From Owenia fusiformis (lineage: Eukaryota; Annelida; Polychaeta; Sabellida; Oweniidae), in assembly GCA_903813345.2 (NCBI GenBank), contig CAIIXF020000006.1, positions 37,477,348 to 37,541,347 of the forward strand: DNA of 64,000 bases, read 5' to 3'. Position numbers and translations under genes: made by a program. Positions 35,001 through 46,834 of the stretch are shown piece after piece (positions within the stretch are counted from its first letter, which is position 1; each line of letters begins with the position of its first letter). The notes beneath the pieces are model-generated. The model was not told where the DNA came from and did no database searches. It saw only the letters and a program-made list of their open reading frames with translations.

Positions 35001-38000
35001 CCTCAAAGATTTCACACGGTGGCGAAAGGTGAGCCAACACTGCACAGTCTAAGCCGGTGTGACAGTTCCATTTTGGCTTGACACCAACAACCTTAAATAT
35101 GAATACGATTTCGTATTCTTGTGGATCATACTCTTTTAAATGATATTCAATAATACCTGGGTCAATATTTTCCCAAACTATTTTGATATAAGTGTCCCTA
35201 TCGGGTCGAGTGTGTTCATGGTACAACCCACAGAGATGGAGGAACTCATGGATGGGGACTCCAAGGTAGGATAAACAGCCAGGAGTTAATGACATGTTCT
35301 GATACTTCCAGTCACTGAAGTCATCATCGTCCAGTCGAGCATTTGCCACATATGACCAACATCTAAAACATAGATATGTTTGACTAGGGCTCCTTGGAAA
35401 GATCAAAAAGAAAACCTTACGTCTGTCTATTGTTATAACTAAAACTGCCTAGAACGCTTTTCGTTACAAAGCTTTTTGTCACTATGCTTCTGGCTCTCAA
35501 TTTTATACAAGCATAAACCTACATAATCTACATGTACATTAAGAATTTATCAAATTATCAATACCCATCTATTGGTTGAATGTAAACATAATCTCGGAAT
35601 TCGAAATTTTCTTGGACGTCTTTCTCAACAAAACTGATACATCTACCATCGGAAGATGTTTTCGTTTCTATCGCCTCCATTGCTGCAAGAATTATTTTCT
35701 TATCTGCTTCACCTATAACAACAAATATTGCAGATTCGAGATACAGTAAATGCATTCAACTTTACATTGACGTTTTCACGTGGACGGCCATCATATTACC
35801 GTTCTGTCTGAAACTTAGAGTGGGGCTTTAGAAATGATCTTGCTAAGATGTAAGACTAGTAGTACTGCTACAACTTCTGTGACTACTATCATACTTACTG
35901 TATGAAGAGTCCAACTTGTACGGAATGACAGCCTTGGCTTTGGAGTGGAAACCAGGGGGTCTGAACCAGAGTGCTTTTTGGTTGGACATTGCGTGCCTGA
36001 ACTAAACAAGAACAATAATTCGGTTGAATTACCGTAACATTCTTACATATGAACATTTCGTTGATATTATCTTGGAAACCATGGGTTCATAGCTAATGAG
36101 CAATGAAACCATGATCGTATTAGTTTAAAAATGCTTACGAAAATGGACCCCTGATCATTGTGTTTAATGATTAAATATGCATTATGTATTATAAAGGTAC
36201 AAAGAATAATGCAAAAACCTAAAAAAAATGTGATGTCTTCCATGATTGCAACACAAAACCTTAATGGCAGTTTTAATATTGTAAACATTTTTAATGACAG
36301 GAAAAATATTATCAAAGTATAAATGTCTATAGAATTTTAGCACTAGCAGATATATAAGGGATATGAACTGGGAGGTTTTGGATACAGGGTTTATCCCAAG
36401 GGAAATATGTGTATCTACAGATACACATATTTCCCGCGGGATAAATCCTGTATGCAAAACCGACCGTACATAACAGATGTATTTCATACCTACTGAGGTT
36501 TTAGGTACATCATACCTTATAAAGTTCCAAAATCCCAAAACATACGGTACACGTTTTCTTGTTCTTAAAGATTTGAATTTTGATTCCAAAAATTTGAATA
36601 AAAATTTTTTTTTTGAAAATGTTGAAAATAAATTTGGAAAAAAATTTTGAAAAAAGATTAGGAAAAAAAAATTTAAAAAAAATTAAAAAAATGTTTAGGA
36701 GCGGGACCGGGATGGAAACAGACTGTATCCATCCCGCCCCGCTCCTCGATGATATATCCCTAGATACAGTATATATTCCCGCTCGTTATTTACCTAGAAC
36801 CTTAGTAAGTATGGAATACAAGCATATGTGTGTTTCACCTTAGGGGTATTTTTGTCACTCCTTTCACGCTTCTTTATATCTCCCTCAAACAGAGCTAGAA
36901 CAATCAAAATGCAAACATGAATATTTTTTGACGTCTGAATTTCTTAAAAAACAAAAAGGGTTCAGTATGTATGACTCCATATACATCAGTAAACATTCGT
37001 ATCGTACCAAGATGACCTCCTTACATACTTCAGCTACACAAGTGGAATCATATGAATATGAAATCAACCAAGGGCGAACGTAATACCCGGAACGTTCCTC
37101 GTTCGCAATTTCAATGTATTCGGCGTTCGACCTTTTACCGTATACTGTTCTATCAACCAATTAAAATACACCATTATAAAGCCCCGGATGTTGTGTCGTT
37201 TCGTTTGGTACACATTTAAGCCCTGGGTCAAGATTAAATAAGCCCTTGAATCAACGGTATCTGATGCACTTACACTACAGACAGTAAACATCATGATGAT
37301 GCAACAATAAAACACAATTTACTTTTATCTCGATTTCGTCCCTCTGGTGTAGGCAGCTTTTGTTTCTTATTGCGGGCCTTTCGCTTGTCATCATTTTCAT
37401 CTTTTTCGTTTTTTCTCATTCTGGAATTAAACCTTCTCATCGCGTCTGAAATATAAATAAATTATGGTACATTTCCTCGCCAAGGAAAAATAAAGGTGTT
37501 ATTATAAATTCCATCAGTATCAGTAATATTTGTTATCGCGTCTGGGCAATTATCACTAGTATGTTATTTCGGTCTGTTTATCCGTAACCAATCTTCAGAG
37601 GAAGATGACCTGTTTAGAAAACTCTATTGGATAAGCTCTAATGACGCAGATGATCCATGACATTGTATTAGGTTCTGTTAGATTAAATTTCATTCTTTGA
37701 TTAATTTCCTTATTGAAGATATCTGTTTGAATATTATTGATAGCAATACTTAGCCTGTGGGCATTTTTGATTAATAAGGCATTTATTTGTAGTGAAAGTT
37801 ATATAATGCATACTGAATTTATTCTTTTGCATATAAACTATTTATAATTATAATCGTTTGTAAGATATAAAGGATTATTTTAATACAGGTCTCTAGGGTG
37901 CTCGCCAAAATTTAAGAACTCTCTCTTTCTAGACGCTTTTATTTGAAAATATTCTAGACTACAGTGGCATTCTAACACTATCAGGTTATCCCATACTAAA

Positions 38001-41000
38001 TCATATAAATTACACATTTGATGAATCCTTATGTTCTTTGTATCTATCTTTACCCACTGACAAAAAGCTTGATGTAATTCATGGCGATGGGGTACATATT
38101 TTTAATGGCAGGGTAGCCTCACCTTTTTGGACAGAGAATCATATACAACATTTGGCATCAAATTACGAATAACGTTACATGGAGTTAGTTGCACTGATTA
38201 CCTGTCCCACTCGGTCGCCTGACTCTACTCTCTGGTGCTATCCATTCATCCCTCTCACTGTCTTCCTCAGAGCTATCTTCTTCTTTTTTAGCGCCTTCAT
38301 CGTTATCGTCAGAATCGTTCAACACGTTTGGATCCAGATCAGTAAAATCCTGTAAATATATGTGTTTATTTATATATTATATCATATTTATATTATTTAT
38401 ATTATATCATGTTATTACATATTTATAGGATATCCTATGATTTTGAGGAATATCATTTTTATCTACGAGGTGATATTGATATCTGCACGAGAGAGCAAAG
38501 CGAACAAGTGCATATATCAATATCACCGAGTAGATTAAAATGATATTCTGAAAAAAAATCATAGGATGTTCTTATTATCCTACACTTACAAGTGTACTAA
38601 ATGTATAATATCATTGCAAAATGAATTTCATGCCAAATAGAGTCAATTTGGCGGGAAATCAACAAGCGGAGTATATCGTCACAATATCCTCCGCATATTA
38701 GGTTTTCCGGAGTATATCGTCACGATATCCTCCGCCCGGAGTATATCGTTACGATATCCTCCGGTTATTCATTTTGCCAATAAATATCAAATTTATTTTT
38801 TAATGTTATTATACTTTTAGTACACTAAGTGTAGGATAATATACTATATTTCATGTTATAACTTGTTTCATCGATATTTTTCAAAATGTATCTCCATCGA
38901 TTTTGTAACCATTCACATGATTTTCCATGTTTTTTGTTTATTTAGTTAGTTAATACATAATTCATTGGCAAACTATGATACAAACATTTTTACATCAACT
39001 GACACTTAAACAAGTGTATAAATTTGTTTTAGTAAAAAAATTAAAATTCGAATAATAACTATACATATTGATAGCATACGTATTCATCTAACTTATAGCT
39101 GGTGTTGGTGTGTTGTGGCTGCAAATCTTTTCTAACTTACAACCCAGTCACATTTGTCGTACGGAGGGCGTGCGTCGACCGCAGATCAATTAAATCAATG
39201 TATTTCTGCGGCGAGCGTAGGAAAACTACGCTCGCCTTGCGGCCTCCGTACGGCGTATCCAGTTTTTTACAGGCCGCAGGGTCGCCGTATAAGTTCATTT
39301 CTGAGGTCCCCGTAGAAATCAACTGGCTCAACAAGATTGAATCATTATTTGTCAATGTTTCACGATCACTTTTCATTTGATATTACATCCTAGCACTATG
39401 AATAACATTTATAAATTGTCCTGATGTAAATAAAATGAAAAAAGTATTGTTTATCAACAGAAATTTAAAATTCACCGTGCGGCTGCCGTGGGAAATGTGA
39501 CTCCAAAAGTATGAGAGCACAGAAATTCTACGGCGAGCGTAGAAAAGCTACTGGCCGCAGAAATGATAGACCGCACGGCGGCAGTGGGAAATGTGACTGG
39601 GGTGTTATGAATGATTATGGTTGAGTAAAAGCAAGACATGTTTTTCGTTTGAGGAATGATAAAATGATATAAACCTCTAACCTTTTTGGACTACCTTGTA
39701 TGTTTGATTTCATAGATAAAAATATAATTTCGAATTACAGGGTCATATATACAATAGTAAGCAACATGTTTCCAATTATTCATAATGTATAATAGTTGAC
39801 GAAATTTCACATCAATCATATGGGCGCTGTAGAAAACATTTATAAATCCATGCTTTACAATACAATGGATTCCTAATCCTTATTTCAGTCATTATAGTGA
39901 AAATATCAACACACGAAGGTCCTTGTCTGCTGATGAAATTCTAAGTTCTTTCAAATAAAGTACTTATAACGTGTGGTCACATGTGGTCTCGAAGCATTGA
40001 AAGCGGAACGATCACGGTCATTTATTATGGAATTTTATGTATGTTTAAGTAAATTATGATGCACATATACCCACGGCGTCTATACACGTGGTCTTGAAGC
40101 ATTGACTATTTACGTATGTTTAAGTAATGTATGTACTCAAGGGGTCTATCAATTGGTCTTAAAACATTGAACACGTGACTATTCATTTTTGTATATGAAA
40201 TTTTATTTATGTTTAAGTAAATTATGTTGAACTCACGGCGTCTATGGTGGTTGAAACATTGAACACGTGACTATCTCTATTTGTATATTGAATTCTATGT
40301 GTGTTTTGTAAAGTATGTACTCAAGGGGTCTATCAAGTGGTCTTAAAACATTGAACACGTGACTATTCATTTTTGTATATGAAATTTTATTTATGTTTAA
40401 GTAAATTATGTTGAACTCACGGCGTCTATGGTGGTATCGAAACATTGAACACATGACTATCTCTATTTGTATATTGAATTTTATGTATGTTTAGTAAAGT
40501 ATGTACTCAAGGGGTCTATCAAGTGGTCTTAAAACATTGAACACGTGACTATCTATGTATGTTTAAGTAATGTATGTACTCAAGGGGTCTATCAAGTGGT
40601 CTTAAAACATTGAACACGTGACTATTTATTTTGTATATGAAAGTTTATTTATGTTTAAGTAAATTATGTTGAACTCACGGCGTCTATGGTGGTATGGAAA
40701 CATTGAACACGTGACTATCTCTATTTGTATATTGGATTCCATGTATGTTTGAGTAAAGTATGTACTCAAGGGGTCTATCAAGTGGTCTTAAAACATTGAA
40801 CACGTGACTATCTATGTATGTTTAAGTAATGTATGTACTCAAGGGGTCTATCAAGTGGTCTTAAAACATTGAACACGTGACTATTTATTTTGTATATGAA
40901 AGTTTATTTATGTTTAAGTAAATTATGTTGAACTCACGTCGTCTATGGTGGTATGGAAACATTGAACACGTGACTATCTCTATTTGTATATTGGATTCTA

Positions 41001-41657
41001 TGTATGTTTGAGTAAAGTATGTACTCAAGGGGTCTATACAGGTAGTCTTGAAACATTGAACACTATTTGTATATGGCATTCTATGAATAGGTTACGTAAA
41101 TTATGTACTCACGGGGTCTATACAGGTCGTCTTGAAACATTGAACACGGGAAGCCTTCTCCGTCGAACGTAGCTGCATATGTTAAAGCAAAATATTGTTT
41201 TACTATACTAAATAATGAACTTAACATAAATTACAATAAAGTTAGTGAATAAATGTAATTCTAGTATTATTGTGATGTCATGTAGTATGATGATGAAACA
41301 GCTGAGGAACAACTTGACAATGTTATCCCAACCAGTATTGTTCTTATATGATTGTGTAAACATGACATGACATTACTACAAAATGACGATAGATACCTTA
41401 TACGGAATATGATTATACAAACCTTTGAGTTATCAATTATATTTGTACGTGTAGGCGATGTTATAATTACACACACATGAGATGACTGTAGTGACTTTGG
41501 CCTTCTAATGACCTTGACCCATGCCCTCCCAATTACGTACATTGATAATCAAACATATACCTACCAGTTCTTTCGGCGGCGTGTCCCCTCGTCGTGGTTG
41601 AATCTGATACGATACAGCTTGACAGAACAATGCAGCGAGTAGTATAATAACCAGCAT
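32055..41657 (-). CDS. secreted astacin metalloprotease with C-terminal MAM domain
   Basis: Ten exons, minus strand: 41657-41565, 38349-38202, 37445-37323, 36001-35899, 35712-35565, 35362-about 35085, 34484-34242, 33560-33399, 32795-32539, 32165-32055 (TAG). Exon 1 encodes signal peptide MLVIILLAALFCQAVS. Exons 2-3 form a long charged propeptide with a furin-type RVRR site. The catalytic domain starts near VIPYKLDSSY (exon 4). It has the zinc motif HEFLHLCGLYHEH (HExxHxxGxxHE, exon 6) and a Met-turn region reading SVLHYEENEF in place of the usual SVMHY. Cysteines in RCISF, GCWSY, LCG and VYGC fit the two conserved disulfides. Exons 8-10 form a MAM adhesion domain (KCTFELGEPC to SFDEIFLVHRN). 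Phases agree except between exons 3 and 4, so a small exon or another donor is missed; the exon 6 donor is also tentative. About 555 residues. Likely an extracellular meprin-like protease. Confidence 0.88.
36369..36466. repeat. perfect-looking hairpin in an astacin intron
   Basis: Arms of about 46 bp around a 4-bp loop (GGGAAATATGTGTATCT acag ATACACATATTTCCC), continuing outward through GGGTTTATCCC and GGTTTTGGATACA. A second, short hairpin with GGAGCGGGACCGGGATGGA arms lies at 36697-36746. Confidence 0.8.
38430..38566. mobile_element. hairpin MITE with GATATC-rich stem
   Basis: Arms 38430-38486 and 38510-38566 share CCTATGATTTT, GAATATCATTTT and GGTGATATTGATAT with their inverses. A structurally similar hairpin with related GATATC text lies at about 53400-53575. 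Confidence 0.7.
38573..38843. mobile_element. MITE containing three tandem GGAGTATATCGT palindromes
   Basis: The ends TTATCCTACACTTA and the inverse (TAAGTGTAGGATAA) bound the element. Between 38666 and 38765 there are three copies of a 25-27-bp palindrome with arms GGAGTATATCGT and ACGATATCCTCC, two of them almost adjacent. Confidence 0.75.
39143..39601. mobile_element. GC-rich MITE with CCCAGTCACATTT ends
   Basis: 13-bp inverted ends CCCAGTCACATTT. The inside is full of short GC-rich inverted pieces (CGTACGG, CTGCGGCGAGCGTAG and inverses) that would fold into a branched structure. Frames through it are not coding. It sits in astacin intron 1. Confidence 0.75.
39960..41150. repeat. satellite-like tandem array with CACGTG E-boxes
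   Basis: About a dozen monomers of 70-110 bp share AACATTGAACACGTGACTAT and ACTCA.GG.GTCTAT. Two or three monomer types alternate to give a higher-order period near 260 bp (compare 40497 onward with 40757 onward). Outer units are more diverged. Most monomers carry the E-box CACGTGAC. It lies entirely within astacin intron 1. Confidence 0.85.
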
Positions 41658-41759
41658 AACTAATGTGTTAGTAATAATACACTTACGCCAGGCAATCACC
41701 AAGAATACAGCTATAATGTCACACCGTCTTCTCTTCTCCCCGTTTCTCTCCTTGCTAAG

Positions 41760-43335
41760 GGACACTTGTCAGGAATATTAATATTAACTTTATTCTCAAG
41801 TAAATAGATACACAATGGTACGAAGATTTATTGTTTTATTGGTTTTGGCTATTAAGTAAAGGACAACACTAGTATTTAACATGTCCAACGAGTATTACCA
41901 GTTGCGCATGTTCACGGCTGATTGCTCATAAATAACCGACAGATAGCCTCTATCTGTAGAGCTGAACAATTGAAGATACGGTGAAAAAGCTTAAGTACGG
42001 ATAAGCTGAATTATTTCAACCTTGGTATTAACTGAAATAGCTAGTATTAGAGAAGAGTGATGACGATTAGAAAAAATAGTGTTAGATAACCGTGTAGAAT
42101 CTGTCCAGGTTTTACGACTTTGTTAATGCCACTTTATATTGTTTTTGACATCGGTTACTGACATAAGATGGTATGATATACGAGCCAAAACATTAGATCG
42201 TAATACCCTGCAATAATACTTAATAATACTATAATACTATGTCTGATAATCATATAGTATGAAATATTACACTATTCTAAGTATAAGTCAAAACATATAC
42301 ATCAATAGATAGACTTTCTACGACTTAAATGTCAGACTTAGATTAAATAAAACTTAAAAGCTCATTTCTATCTTTTGTAAATAGTTTTGTTGAATTGATA
42401 TAAACGGCTTCGGAATAAAAACTTAAATATCGGAATTAAATGCTGTTCTGTGCTTAGTTTGGTTCATAACAGTGCAAATTGTAATCTAAGATCCGGGTTA
42501 AAACAGTTTTACATATTACCAACGGGAACGTGACAAAAATGGTTACATAACACTACGGGAGGAAGATCTAAGAGAGCACCAGTCATAAAGAAAACAAACC
42601 CCCATTATTCCAAACCATAATGTAAAGAGAAACAGTGTCCAATACCCCACCCTAGCTATGTATACTCAAGTTATTAAATACATGTTGGAAAATGAATAAA
42701 AATTGATAGCCAATACTCCTAACATCAATCATAGTTTTAGAGACGACCACTGTTGTGTTCACACAAAACCAAGCAGTCTCAAATGATGTGGGACAGACAT
42801 TCAATCACGAAATTCACAAGCGTATCGGATGGTCTGCTAAGCCGATGCTATAGTCCACGGCCACAAAACAATATTTCACAATGGTCATAAGGAGGAAATT
42901 ACGGCTGGTTTCAATCTCTTCATCTCAACCATTAACGCCATAGCAGTGATCCACATTAAAAAATGCCGTGTGAAAGCAAAGCAGCATATTACAGTAAGAT
43001 CTTTATAATGGCTTAAAGTGAAATGCCATAAAATTATAATTTGTTCTTGAAATTAAGAATATTCCCTTTGTAAAACAAGGGACTTCCTATTGGAAAAGTA
43101 TATAAACTGCCTGTAAAAATATGATTGTTAGAGTGGTATACAAAAGCTCAACAGGGGCAAAATATCATACCAATTTACCAAAGCAAAGAGTACAAAAGGG
43201 TACATCCAAAGACCCGGTGACTAACACCATAATCATCAAAACAAATAAAAATCAAAAGCCTCTCATATTTCTCAGTTGCTCCCTGTAATAAACAATTTCA
43301 TCAATCATTTATATATAATAATCAAATCTGATTCA
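41760..43335. other. intergenic, upstream of the astacin gene
   Basis: AT-rich sequence without recognisable genes or element ends. Any promoter of the minus-strand astacin gene would lie just right of 41657, but no TATA box or initiator stands out. Confidence 0.5.
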
Positions 43336-43339
43336 GGTA

Positions 43340-44508
43340 CAGTGTGTTTTAGAGGTGTCAAGTATTAACCGGTTAACCGGTTAACCACCGATAATGCCTT
43401 GACCGGTCTGTGTTTTTATGGGCGGTTAGTTGACCGTGTATAATTCTGTGATTTCCCGCGCTTATTTTGCATGCTAATCCGTTTGGCTTTATGGTGTCAG
43501 TTTCACGTAAGCTACTCATACATGTCATAAGTCCTATAACTCCTTACAAACATCCAATCAGCAACTTTAATCCCTGCCATATTGCTTTCCCGCGCTTACT
43601 TTGCATTTTAATCTGTTTGTTTTTCAAGCGTCAGTTTCATTTGAGCTACTCATACATGTGATAGGTCCGATAATTCCTTAGAAACATCCAATCAGCAACT
43701 TTAATCCCTGCCACATTGCTTTCCCGCGCTTACTCACATAGAATAGAGTAAAGCTTGACGAACGTAAAAAATAAACGCCGATATATCATTTTTCCAATTT
43801 GTTTCAACTTTCAAGATCGAAGATGAAGATTTCTTTTGAAATTATCAGTTCAAATTTCCCGCCGGTTAACCGACTTTAACCGGTAAAAACCATGGTTAAC
43901 CGGTTAATGCTCAAGCGGTTAATTGACACCACTAGTGTGTTTCATATGTATGCACCCCCTCTAAAATAATATATCTGGCATTGCCACCCTATCATGTTAT
44001 ATATCATTTGGTTCCTCGTAGAACGTTACATAAAATTACAGAGCTTCATAATCCAGAGCTGCATCTCAAAATTTGTGCGTATGGGGTCATTTAGGGGCAA
44101 CTTCCGGTCATTATGAGGGCAATTTAGGAAAAAATTTGTTTCTGTATTGTACATTTCTAGCAGTTGTCATCTTGACAGACTTCTGTCGACATTTCTGTGA
44201 CAGTTATTCTCAAATATATATAGACAGGGCTCATGCAGTGGCTTATAGGGAGGTCAGGTATCATGGTACCACCTTTATCACTAAAAATGGGCAACGGAAA
44301 AAGTGAACAGGTACTGGATCCAAAAATGTTACAAATTACCATTTACCCGCATACTTTGATACATTGTATCTTTTTTTCTGGGACACCCCTTGATACTGAA
44401 ACTTTGCAATCTTATGTAACTTTATATAAGTAACAAAATGATATATTACATAGGGTGACAATGGTACATGTATGAGTTTAAAAAGGGGTGCATACATATC
44501 ACACCCTG
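43340..44508. mobile_element. mariner-type MITE interrupted by a hAT MITE
   Basis: The right end reads CACACCCTG followed by TA (44509-44510). The left end is TA (43338-43339) then CAGTGTGTTT, resuming after the hAT insertion as CATATGTATGCACCCC at 43943. Inverted arms continue inward (CACCCTAT..GTAATATATCATTT-like). Without the insertion the element is about 580 bp. No transposase was found. Confidence 0.75.
43350..43934. mobile_element. 585-bp hAT MITE nested in the preceding element
   Basis: The ends are TAGAGGTGTCAAG and TTGACACCACTA, flanked by a perfect 8-bp duplication GTGTGTTT (43342-43349, 43935-43942), the hAT hallmark. The subterminal regions are rich in AACCGGTTAACC-type palindromes. 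The interior holds two tandem copies of a block of about 135 bp (TTTCCCGCGCTTA.TTTGCAT to CAACTTTAATCCCTGCCA). Confidence 0.92.
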
Positions 44509-44826
44509 TATAGGAATTTAAATGACTTTTACCAAAATATGTCGATTTTATGTTTTATTAACAAATACCAGGTATATGTTCTCTGCAACATAGAGCCATC
44601 TTGTAAATAAAGCTGTCTTTCAACACTGTTATAAGCTTGCAGTAATATAGTACAGATAGAACGACTTGTAATAGAGATAATATTGTACAAACAATTAGAT
44701 GGCACAATCGTTCATCTCTCTGCTAATAACAAATTATGTACAGTACTTCTATGTTTTACGCTAGTTCTATGTTAACCATATATGAAATCACAGTAGGCAC
44801 CTATAACTTATTGAACGCTTTAGCTT

Positions 44827-45004
44827 GTATTCGTGAATGCAAATAACGGCTATCGGCTAGCGGATTAACCTACTATTTTATGACCAACTCATTTAAATAT
44901 GAATGGAATAGTGGCAGCTGGGTACTATTCATTTGTAAATGAATTGCCAAGAAAATAGTAGGTAAATCTGATAGCCGATAGCCGTTATTTGCATTCGCGA
45001 ATAC
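44827..45004. mobile_element. hairpin MITE, arms about 55 bp
   Basis: The ends GTATTCG.GAATGCAAATAA and the inverse match, and the stem continues through CGGCTATCGGCT and CCTACTATTTT. The loop is about 70 bp and AT-rich. Confidence 0.85.
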
Positions 45005-46834
45005 TTCACACAATTGTTGCATACATATTTGTCAGTTGGAATAATCACTGTTTACAGTTGTCACTGCCTCGTGTACATTCTTCTTCGTCGTGTTATATTT
45101 TGTATTTATTTATTTTATTAACGTGTCACCTATTGTACGGAATAGCTAGCCCAAACTGGTCTTATAAGACACATTAAACATTTAATTATTAAACTTATAT
45201 ATGTGATACCTTCTTAGGTTCTACTTTTAAAGATGTTTTAGACCCCTTGTTGAATAATGTTTTCATACAATCAAAATCAGAAAAAGAAGATCCTCTTTCG
45301 AGCAAATAAGTTTTGAAAAAATATTGATTTGTGGTCCCTATTTATAATGTTTCGATTGTTCGATTAATATTTGTATCATCATGGGGACTTCACTTGAAAG
45401 AAAGTACCCAGAAAGTACTCATAGTGAAAGATATGACAGTCTAAAATCACTTGCCATACTGCACATGGACCTTTTTAACAATACTCTTGGTTTTAAATAT
45501 ATTTAAATAAATGATTCAATATTTGATGTTAAAAATGAAAGTCTTTCTGTTCTATAGGCATTACGCGCAGTTTACCTTGTTAGTAATATCTCTTTCCGTT
45601 TATTTGTAAATACACACAGGAGCATTATCTATTACCCTATTTCCGTCCAATAACTGTTTAGGAAAGAGGATATTATATTGTCTTAAGGAAATGTTTTGAA
45701 ATAACAGGGAAGGTATGCTCGATTTGAATTTTGATAACTGTTAACAGAGGATGTCCTCATTGCACTTAAAATTAAGGAAACCTCTTTGATTTGTATTTTC
45801 CCGTCTATGTTCCTGGTCTATATCAAATTGATTATTGTGTTAACAAGGGTGAAGCTTTGACAGGAGAAGTGCATGACCGCTCCTCTAAATTCAATTTCCG
45901 TTTAATGCTAGGATAACTATTGAATGTTCCTCTTACTAATGCCATTAAAAAATCTGATGATATCAGTATTCATCAGCATTCATAGCTATCTGTTTGCTAC
46001 ATTTTAAAGAAAACTATTAATTAAAAATGAAATGTAAGGATTGCAAAATAAGGTGAACGTGCATTTGACCTAGATTTTGACATTGGCAATTGAGCGTTCA
46101 TTATCATATCGATTTTCAAGATTTCAAAACGTCATAGAAGCTTTAATAACGGAAGTCGGATTTCAATTGTGATTTAAGATTCAATTCAATTGTGATTTTA
46201 GATTCAGAGTCCTGAGAAAAGGTTCCACCATCTTTATACCTCAAACGTGTTTATTTACCTATTTTTGGAAACTAATATCTCGAAATCAGTTCAAGATATC
46301 AAATAAATATTTCACAAGTACGTGTTTTCACTTTTTATAGGAAAACAATGAAGAAAGATGGAATGCAAAATGTTGATGGATGACAAATAAAATAGAAAAA
46401 AGTCAGAAAATACAACATGAAATGAATATATAAAGCCTCTGAAGAAGAGCATTTTCCTTGGACGTAATTTCTTATCAATATGATTTACAATAAGATGTAG
46501 TTGAAGTGAATGGTTTGCATTTTGATCTATGTGGCAGTAACCCGAGATGGAGGAAATCTCTCTAACATTTCATTTCCACCCAAATATCCTTATCAAAATG
46601 GAACAAAATATCGTGTGATTCATGAATGAATTATTACTTTATGGTAACTGCACATATTCCTCTTATAAATGGTAAAAATAAGTCCTTGTCATTGACAAAT
46701 GAATCATATAGTTTGGTAATATGTAAGAACACGAGTACTGAAATCAAACAGCATGATCGTATCTTGTTCTTTTACACTGCTTCACTTTAACATTCCATTG
46801 TGGTATCCTCAAGAGAGTACAGACCACTGAATTA
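45005..46834. other. spacer before the TLR cluster, nothing recognised
   Basis: AT-rich, with no supported frame or repeat ends. It may contain the 5' region of the first TLR copy, but no signal peptide exon was found. Confidence 0.5.

Noticed and set aside
39960-41150. Regularly spaced repeats resembling a CRISPR array
   Set aside because: Monomers are 70-110 bp with variable length and no unique spacers, in an animal intron: a satellite.
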